Assembly: GCA_030655795.1 (NCBI GenBank)
Contig: JAUSPJ010000226.1
Span: 1-5,600, forward strand
Direction: 5' to 3'
DNA length: 5,600 bases
DNA from: Fidelibacterota bacterium
GTDB taxonomy: Bacteria; Fidelibacterota; UBA2242
The translations under genes and the position numbers were made by a program. This document shows, in pieces, positions 1 to 5,600 of the stretch (the stretch's first letter is position 1; the number at the start of each line of letters is the position of its first letter). The notes below the pieces were generated by a model. The model was given only the letters and a program-made list of their open reading frames with translations. It did no database searches and had not been told where the DNA came from.

Positions 1-1362
1 CTTTTGCAACGCCGCTTTGTAAAATTTCGGCGCGATTTCACCGTCAAAGTCAAATCCCTCACCGGGGATTTCGACAAAATCTGAACTTTTATCAAAGTCT
101 ATAATATTTAAATGTTCCGCCTTGATTTCTTCACCGGGATAGACAAAAGCCGCTTCAATTGCATTTTGCAGCTGGCGAATATTGCCCTGCCAGGGATTAA
201 CGTTTATAAGATTGATTGCCGATTGCGACAGGAATTTATTCTTACCCTGTTTTTGGTTGAATTTCTCTACAATGTAGTTTGACAGCAGTATTTTATCATT
301 GCCGCGGGTTCGCAGCGGCGGAAGATATATTTTGTAACTTACAAGCCGGTAAAACAGGTCTTCGCGGAATTTTTCCTGCCGCACCAGCTCCATAATATCC
401 TTATTGGTAGCGGAGAGAGTTCGGACGTCAACTTTTTCTTCCTCGGCGCCGCCAACCGGGATAAAGGTCCCTTCCTGTAACACGCGCAGCAGTTTTGTCT
501 GCATATAATCCGGCAGGTCGCAGATTTCATCCAGAAAGATTGTCCCGCAGTCCGCCAGTTTGAATTTACCCTCTTTATCGGCGACAGCTCCGGTAAAGCT
601 GCCTTCTTTATGTCCGAAGAATTCGCTCTCGAACAGTTCCGGGCTGATCGCGCCGCAATTTACTTTGATGAAGGGCTTTTCCTTACGATGACTGTTATAG
701 TGCAGGGCTTCCGCAACCAACTCCTTTCCCGTTCCGCTCTCACCATGAATAAAAACGGATATATCGCTATCGGCAAAGAGTTTAATCTGCTCTTTAAGCT
801 GAAGAATTTCCGGGCATTCTCCGATTATGTTATCGTAAGCAAGTTTGCGGTTTTTCAGGAGCCTGTTTTCTCTGGAGAGCTTTGTCAATTCCACTTTTAT
901 CTGATCGACATGTTTAATTTCGGGAAAATCATCGAGATTGAAATTTACCTCTGAAATCCCGGTTTCTCGCTGAATCTGTATAAGTTTGGCATGTATGACG
1001 CCGCCTTGTTGAAGGAAAATCCAGCAGGCGTGCATTGTCGGGGTACCGGAAGTTATTGAAACCGTAAATTTTGCATTTACATTTTCGTGTACAATATCCT
1101 GGACGGACGCATACATAGCTGGATAAACCGTGTTGTAATCCGTCGGATTTTCAATAGGTACGCTCTTATAAATTATCCGAATTCCGGGGTGATATTTTTG
1201 GCAATATTTAAAAATATCGGAAGCTGCTTTGAGATATTTATCATGATTGTACAATAGATACACTTTATCGAATCGAATTTCTTTTAGAATTGATAGAATT
1301 GCCCCCGGTTTTTCAACGCTGCAATCGTTACTCCCAATCATGCTTAATAGTACTTTTGTCAT
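1..1362 (-). CDS. RtcR-like sigma-54-dependent activator with N-terminal CARF-like sensor domain (C-terminus cut by window edge)
   Basis: The 454 visible codons run unbroken to the window edge; the C-terminal DNA-binding helix-turn-helix is missing. Residues 1-135 resemble the CARF sensor of RtcR: a beta strand KVLLSMIGSND at 3-13 and the ligand-loop motif ITSGTPTM followed by HACWIFL at 103-117. A charged helical linker covers about 150-172. The AAA+ domain follows: Walker A GESGTGKE (207-214), the sigma-54 contact loop GSFTGA (254-259, a Ser variant of GAFTGA), Walker B GTIFLDEI (273-280), sensor I SATN (317-320), arginine-finger segment FREDLFYRL (332-340) and sensor II GNIRQLQN (393-400). 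Known of the family: RtcR activates the RNA-repair genes rtcBA after sensing RNA ends, and CARF domains bind cyclic nucleotides or RNA termini. Inferred: a ligand-gated activator of a sigma-54 operon. An in-frame TAG lies four codons before ATG 1362; no clear Shine-Dalgarno site precedes it, and Met8 is an alternative start. Family placement is firm; ligand and targets are unknown. Confidence 0.93.
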   Translation of the reverse strand, partial: MTKVLLSMIGSNDCSVEKPGAILSILKEIRFDKVYLLYNHDKYLKAASDIFKYCQKYHPGIRIIYKSVPIENPTDYNTVYPAMYASVQDIVHENVNAKFTVSITSGTPTMHACWIFLQQGGVIHAKLIQIQRETGISEVNFNLDDFPEIKHVDQIKVELTKLSRENRLLKNRKLAYDNIIGECPEILQLKEQIKLFADSDISVFIHGESGTGKELVAEALHYNSHRKEKPFIKVNCGAISPELFESEFFGHKEGSFTGAVADKEGKFKLADCGTIFLDEICDLPDYMQTKLLRVLQEGTFIPVGGAEEEKVDVRTLSATNKDIMELVRQEKFREDLFYRLVSYKIYLPPLRTRGNDKILLSNYIVEKFNQKQGKNKFLSQSAINLINVNPWQGNIRQLQNAIEAAFVYPGEEIKAEHLNIIDFDKSSDFVEIPGEGFDFDGEIAPKFYKAALQK

Positions 1363-1365
1363 ACT

Positions 1366-1396
1366 GAAATATATCTAAATTTTCTGTTTTAAAAAC
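1366..1396 (-). promoter_or_regulatory. possible promoter of the activator gene, with -10 box next to the start codon
   Basis: On the minus strand a TATATT hexamer (1373-1368) sits five bases before the ATG at 1362, with only a weak T-rich -35 match around 1390-1395. If it is used, transcription would begin at or near the start codon, which would fit the absence of a Shine-Dalgarno site and imply a leaderless mRNA. The surrounding DNA is very AT-rich, so a chance match is quite possible. Confidence 0.2.
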
Positions 1397-1484
1397 CTTT
1401 TTTAATAACTGATTTATGATCCTGTCGGCTTTATCCGGATTGTTTATCCTGCAGGTTTCTTTTTTATTAAACTTGGTGGAAAGA

Positions 1485-1892
1485 TTACATATTATTCTTT
1501 ACAGACAGTTTACTAACCCAAAAATATCCAATCAGCGAACCTAAGAAATAATAAGGGAAATCGCTCCAGGTAAACACATTTCCCAAAATCGTAACTCCAA
1601 TAAAATTACTGCGCAACAGTTCCAGAAAAGGCGGGTGCCAGAGTTGCAGAAACTCCAGAATGCAGGTGGCAAACAACACAATTCCGGCGATGTGCATCGG
1701 CTTTAATCGATTAAAAAACAGCGCTAAAACAAGACACCAGAAAATAACATAGAAAACATCACACAATGAATCGTTTACCCAATAGCGTAATGGTCCGGAA
1801 TAAAATTTGCTGTAAAAACCAATCGGTGTTATAATTAGCAATGCAATCAAAACCGATCGGTTTCGATGGAGAAAGGAAGTTATTAAAGACAT
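1485..1892 (-). CDS. DUF2809 family integral membrane protein
   Basis: This is a small, hydrophobic inner-membrane protein of unknown function, 135 residues from ATG 1892. An in-frame TTG at 1901 would add three residues; neither start has a convincing ribosome binding site. Counting from the TTG start, four membrane segments are visible at about 17-31, 47-63, 69-86 and 114-130. Signature stretches of DUF2809 are clear: KFYSGP followed by YWVND (32-44), ILEFLQLWHPPFLELLRS (81-98) and TWSDFPYYFLG (111-121). The length matches the usual 120-140 residues of the family. It starts 27 bases after the DUF4177 stop and is probably the last gene of a three-gene transcript with the hydrolase at 3152. 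No biochemical role is established for the family, and the neighbours do not supply one. The family call is confident; the exact start is not. Confidence 0.88.
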   Translation of the reverse strand: MSLITSFLHRNRSVLIALLIITPIGFYSKFYSGPLRYWVNDSLCDVFYVIFWCLVLALFFNRLKPMHIAGIVLFATCILEFLQLWHPPFLELLRSNFIGVTILGNVFTWSDFPYYFLGSLIGYFWVSKLSVKNNM

Positions 1893-1919
1893 GATTTTCA
1901 AAACAGAACCAAAACAGGC

Positions 1920-2117
1920 TTAAATGTTCAATTCCCGTTTCGCCACGCCCACAAAATCCATCTGACCGGTGACATCATTAAAATCAAGATTAACAATTTC
2001 CCAGCCGTCCTGTCCCAGTTCATTCAGGAATTTTTCGATTTCATTGAATTTCTTCCCGCGAAAGATTCCACCGGCGATGTGCGCCGAATCGATAATCTTA
2101 TAGTCCCATTTTTTCAT
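1920..2117 (-). CDS. DUF4177 domain small protein
   Basis: This 65-residue soluble protein opens with MKKWDYKII and carries the motif LNELGQDGWEIVNLDF (about 32-47). The pattern of an aromatic-rich first strand and an L-x-x-L-G-x-x-G-W-E helix-strand turn is characteristic of DUF4177, a short alpha/beta domain of unknown function found across bacteria. No signal peptide or membrane segment is visible, so it should be cytoplasmic. The start is well supported: a strong Shine-Dalgarno sequence GGGAGGA lies six bases upstream (2130-2124). The upstream hydrolase stop codon is only 15 bases away and the DUF2809 gene begins 27 bases downstream, which argues for co-transcription. Despite the short length, the domain match and ribosome binding site make it a real gene. 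Its function is unknown. Confidence 0.88.
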   Translation of the reverse strand: MKKWDYKIIDSAHIAGGIFRGKKFNEIEKFLNELGQDGWEIVNLDFNDVTGQMDFVGVAKRELNI

Positions 2118-2132
2118 GTTCTGTCCTCCCGA

Positions 2133-3152
2133 TTAACGTTTAAAGAAATCTCCGACAATCCGGCTGCAGCGCTCCATTTCGCAGCCAATTGCCAGGTGAC
2201 CGCAGTTGTTGTCTAAAACAATAATATCACAACCCAGGATTTTTGCAAATTTCCGGGCCGGGATTGGATTTACCGTCAAATCCGTTGCTGAGACAATTAT
2301 CAACAATTCAGCCGTGATCGCCTGTGCCGCAGCCTCTTCAGAACCACCAAAGTGCCGGAAAATATTATGGTGCTGCATCGCCCGTATCTGACTGGTTTTA
2401 TTCCAGGACGTGAACTGTTCCGAGGGCTCGCGATCAAATCCCGCCAGGTATTCTTTAAATTCATCCCTGGGATGCTTTTCAACAACGTACTCCGGTGTAT
2501 GACCAAACAGCTCGGTCATTATATTGGCAAGTCGCTGGATTTTTTGTTCCGGATACTGTGCTTTCCGGGCGGTTTCAATGATTTCCAGTTGTAATTGCAG
2601 TTGTAATAAATCATAGGAACTCAGCGCCGGTGAACAGACATAGGGTAAGGCCTTGTCTATGAAATCCGGGTAAACGACCAGCCATTCAAACACCTGAAAA
2701 CTACCCATCGAGCCACCGATAATTCCATACAGGTGCTGAATGCCCAGATGTTCCGTCAGCAGTTTATACTGGCTCTGCACCATGTCATAAATTGCAAACT
2801 TTGGAAACTTTTGATTGCGTTGTTTCTTGCTGTTGGATGGCGATGAGGACACCCCATTTCCCAGCGCATCGACGATTATCACACAAAGTTCGGTATTGTC
2901 CACGAATTTTCCGGGGCCAACCAGCCCCGATACATGTTCACTGCTTCCGCCAAACCAGGTCGGGTAGAGCACAATATTCGATTTATCGGCATTCATCTCG
3001 CCAAGAATCCGATAACCGATGCAGCAATCTTTAATGATCTGGCCGTTTTCAAGTTCAAAATCACCCAGTCGGGCAAACTGCTGTTCGCCCTCTGCAAACA
3101 AAAGTGTCAGCCCAATCCAGACAACCCATAATACTTTGACAAAAATTTTCAT
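2133..3152 (-). CDS. secreted MetX-like alpha/beta hydrolase (homoserine acetyltransferase superfamily)
   Basis: The 339-residue protein has an alpha/beta-hydrolase fold of the MetX (homoserine O-acetyltransferase) type. The N-terminus reads as a signal peptide: Lys at 2 and 6, a hydrophobic core at about 7-19, and a likely cleavage near Ala20, so the enzyme probably acts outside the cytoplasm. The core region has YPTWFGG (63-69), the GPGKFVD segment (79-85) and DALGNGVSS (95-103). The nucleophile elbow is GGSMGSFQ with Ser148, the acid is probably Asp291 in SATDLTVNP, and the base is His319 in NCGHLAIG, so the triad is complete. True MetX enzymes are cytoplasmic and usually read SMGG at the elbow; here the second Gly is Ser151. 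A signal peptide therefore argues against a methionine-biosynthesis role and for an esterase or hydrolase of unknown substrate. AAGGAGAA (3169-3162) lies nine bases before ATG. It heads the cluster with DUF4177 and DUF2809. Confidence 0.88.
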   Translation of the reverse strand: MKIFVKVLWVVWIGLTLLFAEGEQQFARLGDFELENGQIIKDCCIGYRILGEMNADKSNIVLYPTWFGGSSEHVSGLVGPGKFVDNTELCVIIVDALGNGVSSSPSNSKKQRNQKFPKFAIYDMVQSQYKLLTEHLGIQHLYGIIGGSMGSFQVFEWLVVYPDFIDKALPYVCSPALSSYDLLQLQLQLEIIETARKAQYPEQKIQRLANIMTELFGHTPEYVVEKHPRDEFKEYLAGFDREPSEQFTSWNKTSQIRAMQHHNIFRHFGGSEEAAAQAITAELLIIVSATDLTVNPIPARKFAKILGCDIIVLDNNCGHLAIGCEMERCSRIVGDFFKR

Positions 3153-3271
3153 TCGCAGTGGTTCTCCTTCTTGTGGAATAAATTACACATTTCCGGCGTA
3201 TTATGAAATGTTTCCGAATTGCCGATTATGTACTAACTTTAGCCCGTAAAAAGTTTGAAAAGGAAAACACT
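3153..3271. promoter_or_regulatory. divergent intergenic region between hydrolase cluster and asparaginase-like gene
   Basis: These 119 bases separate two genes pointing away from each other, so promoters for both should lie here. On the minus strand two CATAAT hexamers (3230-3225 and 3205-3200) are plausible -10 boxes for the hydrolase gene, but neither has a good -35 partner at normal spacing. On the plus strand no convincing sigma-70 pair is visible, and no sigma-54 GG-N10-GC element was noticed in either direction. The region is called from gene geometry, not from a strong motif. Confidence 0.4.
3260..3264 (+). promoter_or_regulatory. ribosome binding site deciding the asparaginase-like start
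   Basis: AAGGA lies seven bases before the ATG at 3272. This supports that start over the in-frame ATG at 3203, which would add 23 residues with no counterpart in the family and would extend into the divergent promoter region. Confidence 0.7.
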
Positions 3272-3757
3272 ATGCCGGATCTGAAAATCTTTACTGTTGG
3301 TGGAACCATTGATAAAATTTACTTCGATCAGAAAAGCGCGTATCAGGTCGGCGATCCGAAAATTATCGAGGTACTTCAGGAAGCCAACGTCACGGTAGAA
3401 TTTGAAACCGAAACCATCATGCAGAAAGACAGCCTGGACATGGATAAAAACGACCGGCAGATTATTCTTGAAAAAGTATCCCGGGCTCCGCACAAGCAGA
3501 TTGTTATTACCCATGGAACGGATACCATGATCGAGACCGCCAAAACATTATCCGTCATTCAGAATAAGACAATCGTACTTACCGGTTCCATGCAGCCCGC
3601 CCGCTTCAAAAACAGCGACGCCGTTTTTAATATCGGTTGCGCGATCGCTGCCGTTCAAACCCTGCCGTCCGGTGTCTATATTACCATGAACGGCCGGATA
3701 TTCGAGCCATTTTCGACACGGAAAAACGTGGGAGAAAACCGCTTCGAGAAGATTTAA
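3272..3757 (+). CDS. single-domain asparaginase-like protein
   Basis: The 161-residue protein matches the N-terminal catalytic domain of type I/II L-asparaginases. It carries TVGGTIDK (8-15) with the presumed nucleophile Thr12, ITHGTDTM (79-86) with the second Thr-Asp pair Thr83/Asp84, and LTGSMQPARF (103-112). Classical asparaginases are about 330 residues with a second C-terminal domain. That domain is absent here, yet the reading frame ends cleanly after NRFEKI, which is the usual end of the short asparaginase-domain proteins, so it is a complete gene of the short subfamily and not a truncation. By eye, the lysine of the second catalytic group (Lys162 in E. coli AnsB) has no obvious counterpart in the AVQTLPSG segment. 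There is no signal peptide, so it should be cytoplasmic. Asparagine hydrolysis is possible but unproven. It stands alone, divergent from the hydrolase cluster and followed by repeats. Confidence 0.9.
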   Translation: MPDLKIFTVGGTIDKIYFDQKSAYQVGDPKIIEVLQEANVTVEFETETIMQKDSLDMDKNDRQIILEKVSRAPHKQIVITHGTDTMIETAKTLSVIQNKTIVLTGSMQPARFKNSDAVFNIGCAIAAVQTLPSGVYITMNGRIFEPFSTRKNVGENRFEKI

Positions 3758-3770
3758 GCGGAATTATCAG

Positions 3771-3788
3771 CCACAGAGACACAGAGGG
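3771..3788 (+). repeat. CCACAGAGACACAGAGGG motif, resembles a dispersed intergenic repeat
   Basis: The 18-base stretch is built from near-repeats of CACAGAG. I recall closely similar CCACAGAGACACAGAG strings recurring between genes in many environmental bacterial genomes, often near gene ends. It lies 14 bases after the asparaginase-like stop. Only one copy occurs in this window, so its dispersal in this genome cannot be shown here. Confidence 0.4.
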
Positions 3789-3934
3789 AATTTTGGCATA
3801 CAACCTTTGGATGCTTACTGTCTCATAATTCCATAACAGATCGCCACCTGCCCTGGGAAATTTCATACCTTTGGGGAGAAGCATGGGCGCTCTTTCCTCG
3901 CGATGACTGTCTTCCAGCGTCGCAGCGATAATTT

Positions 3935-4014
3935 GAGATTAGCCCCATGTTTTAACAGGGGGATTTGAAAAACAAAATCATTTGAAAATAACCGTTTTAA
4001 CGGTTTACAATCTC
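3935..4014. repeat. nested inverted repeats in copy 1 (possible branched fold)
   Basis: Outer arms GAGATT (3935-3940) and AATCTC (4009-4014) enclose two inner inverted repeats: CCCCATG (3943-3949) facing CAGGGGG (3956-3962, one mismatch) and AACCGTT (3990-3996) facing AACGGTT (3999-4005). The arrangement could fold as a three-way junction in DNA or RNA. The same elements occur in copy 2. Confidence 0.6.
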
Positions 4015-4124
4015 TTACCGTCATAACAGATCGCCACCTGCCCCGGGAAATTCCCTACCTTTGGGAAGAAGCATGGGCGCTCTTTCCTCGCGATGACTGG
4101 CTTCCGGCGTCGCAGTGACAAGTT

Positions 4125-4204
4125 GAGATTAGCCCCATGTTTTAACATGGGGATTTGAAAAACAAAATCGTTTGAAAATAACCGTTTTAACGGTTTACAA
4201 TCTC
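4125..4204. repeat. nested inverted repeats in copy 2 (possible branched fold)
   Basis: Outer arms GAGATT (4125-4130) and AATCTC (4199-4204) enclose a perfect hairpin CCCCATG (4133-4139) / CATGGGG (4146-4152) with a six-base loop, and a second AACCGTT (4180-4186) / AACGGTT (4189-4195). The spacing is identical to copy 1. No U-tract follows either stem closely, so they are not canonical intrinsic terminators, though they could stop or protect the 3' ends of the convergent transcripts. Confidence 0.65.
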
Positions 4205-4307
4205 TTAACCGCCATAACAGATCGCCACCTGCCCCGGGAAATTTCATACCTTTGGGAAGAAGCATGGGCGCTCTTTCCTCGCGATGACAATTTTTTTCTC
4301 GGTACAA

Positions 4308-5600
4308 TCACGCATCCGTAAACAGCGGTATAAAGTCAAACTTCGTCACATCCACCAACCCTTTATCGGTCAGTTTCAATTCCGGGATAACCGGCAATGA
4401 CAGGAACGACAACGTCATAAACGGATTCTCCGGCCGACAACCCAGACGCCGGGCCGCTTTGTTTAAAATGTCAGTGGCGCTCCGCACCTCCAATAACGGT
4501 TTGTCGCTCATCAGACCCGCGATCGGCAGCGCCAACGACGCCAGCACTTTCTGCTTCTCCACAACCACCTGCCCGCCGTGCATTTTCCGGATTTCATTGA
4601 TGGCACAAAGCATATCTTCATCGTCGGCGCCAATCACAATGATATTATGAGAATCATGAGCGACCGTGGACGCAATCGCCCCGCTTTTCAACCCGATTCC
4701 GCGGGTAAAACCCAGCCCGATATTCACACTGGCGTGATGACGCTCCACAACGGCCATTTTCAGGATATCCTGTTCTGGATCGCTGACAGCGAATCCATCC
4801 GCTATTTGACATTTCAGCGACACTTTTTTAGTCAATAATTGATTGGGGACGATATCGATGACATTCATCAGTTTCCCCGTCGCCCGCACAGCCAAATCTG
4901 ATACCGACAGATCTTTTACCCGAATTGTTCCGGGTAATTTGAAGGTATGCAGCTTATTAAACGATATAGCCCGACCATTTTCCGCTACAAGTTGACCATT
5001 TTTAAAGACCATTTTTATTGAAAAATCGCTGAAATTATCAAACAGAATTAGATCGGCATCATAACCGGGCGCGATGGCTCCCTTGGTTTTCAGACCAAAG
5101 TGCCGGGCCGTATTCAATGACGCCATTTGCAGCGCGATTACCGGATCAATTCCAAAGGCAACCGCATCGCGAACCATGGAGTTGATATGTCCGAAATCCA
5201 GCAGAAAATCAGGGTGCCGGTCATCCGTAACAAATCCGCAATTCCGCGAATTTAACGGGGTCACCAGTGGCAACAGGTCTTTCAGGTTACGGGCGGCTGA
5301 TCCGTCCCGAATCATCAGAAACATCCCTTTTTGCAGTTTTTCCCGGGCCTCATCAATGTTCGTGCTCTCATGATCCGAACGAATACCGGCCGCAATGTAC
5401 GCCGATAAATCCTTATCACGCACCAGAGGAGCGTGGCCATCAATATTTTTTTCACCGGCCACGGCCAGTTTATCCAGAACAGCAGAATCACCAAACAGAA
5501 CGCCCGGGAAATTCATCATTTCGCCAATTCCCAAAACCCGGGGATTGTCAATCCATTTCCGCATATCCACAGCCGTCACGATCGCCCCGGCGGTTTCAAG
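4308..5600 (-). CDS. ade: adenine deaminase, N-terminus cut by window edge
   Basis: Adenine deaminase converts adenine to hypoxanthine and ammonia in purine salvage; it is a cytoplasmic metal-dependent amidohydrolase. The window holds 430 C-terminal residues of an enzyme usually near 570-600, so roughly 140-170 residues, including the HxH metal-binding strand, lie beyond the right edge. No true start is present: the frame is open to position 5600, and the GTG at 5579 is an internal valine. Numbering visible residues, the motifs are GEMMNFPGV (26-34), DGHAPLV (54-60), SDHEST (75-80), VTDDRHP (124-130), GHINSMV (137-143) and GAIAPGYDADLILF (174-187). The C-terminal adenine deaminase domain follows, with ERHH (286-289), NIGLGFTRG (293-301), AIASTVAHDSHNIIVIG (308-324) and LPIAGLMSD (358-366). 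The frame is intact with no missing motif seen. The stop is 19 bases from the tandem repeat, which replaces any ordinary terminator. Confidence 0.96.
   Translation of the reverse strand, partial: LETAGAIVTAVDMRKWIDNPRVLGIGEMMNFPGVLFGDSAVLDKLAVAGEKNIDGHAPLVRDKDLSAYIAAGIRSDHESTNIDEAREKLQKGMFLMIRDGSAARNLKDLLPLVTPLNSRNCGFVTDDRHPDFLLDFGHINSMVRDAVAFGIDPVIALQMASLNTARHFGLKTKGAIAPGYDADLILFDNFSDFSIKMVFKNGQLVAENGRAISFNKLHTFKLPGTIRVKDLSVSDLAVRATGKLMNVIDIVPNQLLTKKVSLKCQIADGFAVSDPEQDILKMAVVERHHASVNIGLGFTRGIGLKSGAIASTVAHDSHNIIVIGADDEDMLCAINEIRKMHGGQVVVEKQKVLASLALPIAGLMSDKPLLEVRSATDILNKAARRLGCRPENPFMTLSFLSLPVIPELKLTDKGLVDVTKFDFIPLFTDA

Larger units (their letters stand above)
3832..4288. repeat. tandem array of a 190/191-bp repeat, 2.4 copies
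   Basis: Copies begin with CATAACAGATCGCCACCTGC at 3832, 4022 and 4213. The first two are full length (190 and 191 bases, about 12 differences by eye, roughly 94% identical). The third stops after the first 76 bases, at GCGATGAC (4288). Each unit has two parts. Part A (first 76 bases) is bounded by short inverted ends, ATCGC near the start and GCGAT near the end. Part B carries the hairpins described separately. Read on the minus strand, part A begins GTCATCGCGAGGAAAGAGCG, much like the GTCATTGCGAGGAGCGAAGC family of dispersed intergenic repeats found in many bacteria. The array directly follows the adenine deaminase stop. No transposase or CRISPR organisation is present. Confidence 0.95.
3758..4307. 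other. 550-bp gene-free region filled by repeats
   Basis: No credible gene lies between the asparaginase-like stop and the adenine deaminase stop. Open frames here are translations of the tandem repeat (recurring LLPKG and AGGDLL peptides in two frames) with no family resemblance. The two flanking genes converge on this region. No classic hairpin-plus-U-tract terminator was found for either; hairpins inside the repeat might serve that role. The first 74 bases (3758-3831) are unique apart from a CACAGAGACACAGAG-type motif, and 19 bases with a run of T separate the last repeat from the adenine deaminase stop. Confidence 0.75.

Noticed and set aside
610..954. 114-codon plus-strand open frame
   Set aside because: It lies wholly antisense to the AAA+ domain of the activator, whose motifs are intact; the product resembles nothing.
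987..1004. GG-N10-GC sigma-54-like promoter on the plus strand
   Set aside because: It is inside the activator coding sequence, on the wrong strand for any gene here, and matches only the minimal four bases.
1389..1405. TTAAAAA / TTTTTAA inverted repeat as terminator of the DUF2809 cluster
   Set aside because: The stem is A/T only and would be unstable; such repeats are expected by chance in this AT-rich gap.
3203..3271. Upstream ATG extending the asparaginase-like protein by 23 residues
   Set aside because: The extension has no family counterpart and would occupy the divergent promoter region; ATG 3272 has a well-spaced AAGGA.
3832..4288. CRISPR array
   Set aside because: The units are 190 bases with the whole unit repeated; there are no short repeats separated by unique spacers.
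4005..4307. 100-codon open frame on the minus strand
   Set aside because: It is a translation of the tandem repeat: the same LLPKG and AGGDLL peptides recur, it crosses copy boundaries, has no family resemblance and no ribosome site. A similar frame at 3681-3884 is rejected for the same reason.
5577..5579. GTG as the start of adenine deaminase
   Set aside because: The frame stays open upstream with the expected family sequence (LETAGAI before the valine), so this is an internal codon and the gene continues past the window.

Overview
The window looks like chromosomal DNA from a Gram-negative bacterium of intermediate GC. The signs are a sigma-54 activator, a secreted hydrolase with an Sec-type signal peptide, and Shine-Dalgarno sites in front of several genes. 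I cannot name the lineage securely. The gene mix would suit an environmental, poorly cultured bacterium such as a member of the FCB/Calditrichota-like groups, but that is a guess.

Layout. From 1 to 1362 (minus strand, cut by the left edge) is a sigma-54-dependent AAA+ activator whose N-terminus is a CARF-like sensor of the RtcR type. Behind it, also on the minus strand, lies a small gene cluster transcribed from 3152 towards 1485: a secreted MetX-like alpha/beta hydrolase, a 65-residue DUF4177 protein and a four-helix DUF2809 membrane protein. A divergent intergenic region (3153-3271) separates this cluster from a short, single-domain asparaginase-like gene on the plus strand (3272-3757). A 550-bp stretch without genes follows (3758-4307). 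It is dominated by 2.4 tandem copies of a 190-bp repeat containing conserved hairpins. The right end (4308-5600, minus strand, cut at its 5' side) is the C-terminal three quarters of an adenine deaminase.

How the parts relate. The hydrolase, DUF4177 and DUF2809 genes are closely spaced and probably co-transcribed, but nothing in their sequences ties them to one pathway. The activator starts 122 bp after the DUF2809 stop and may have its own promoter. Its target genes are not recognisable here; RtcR-type regulators usually control a neighbouring operon, which would lie beyond the left edge. Adenine deaminase and the asparaginase-like protein are housekeeping-type deamination enzymes with no evident link to the regulator. 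The most promising lead is the CARF/sigma-54 regulator and whatever lies to its left. The second is the structured tandem repeat.
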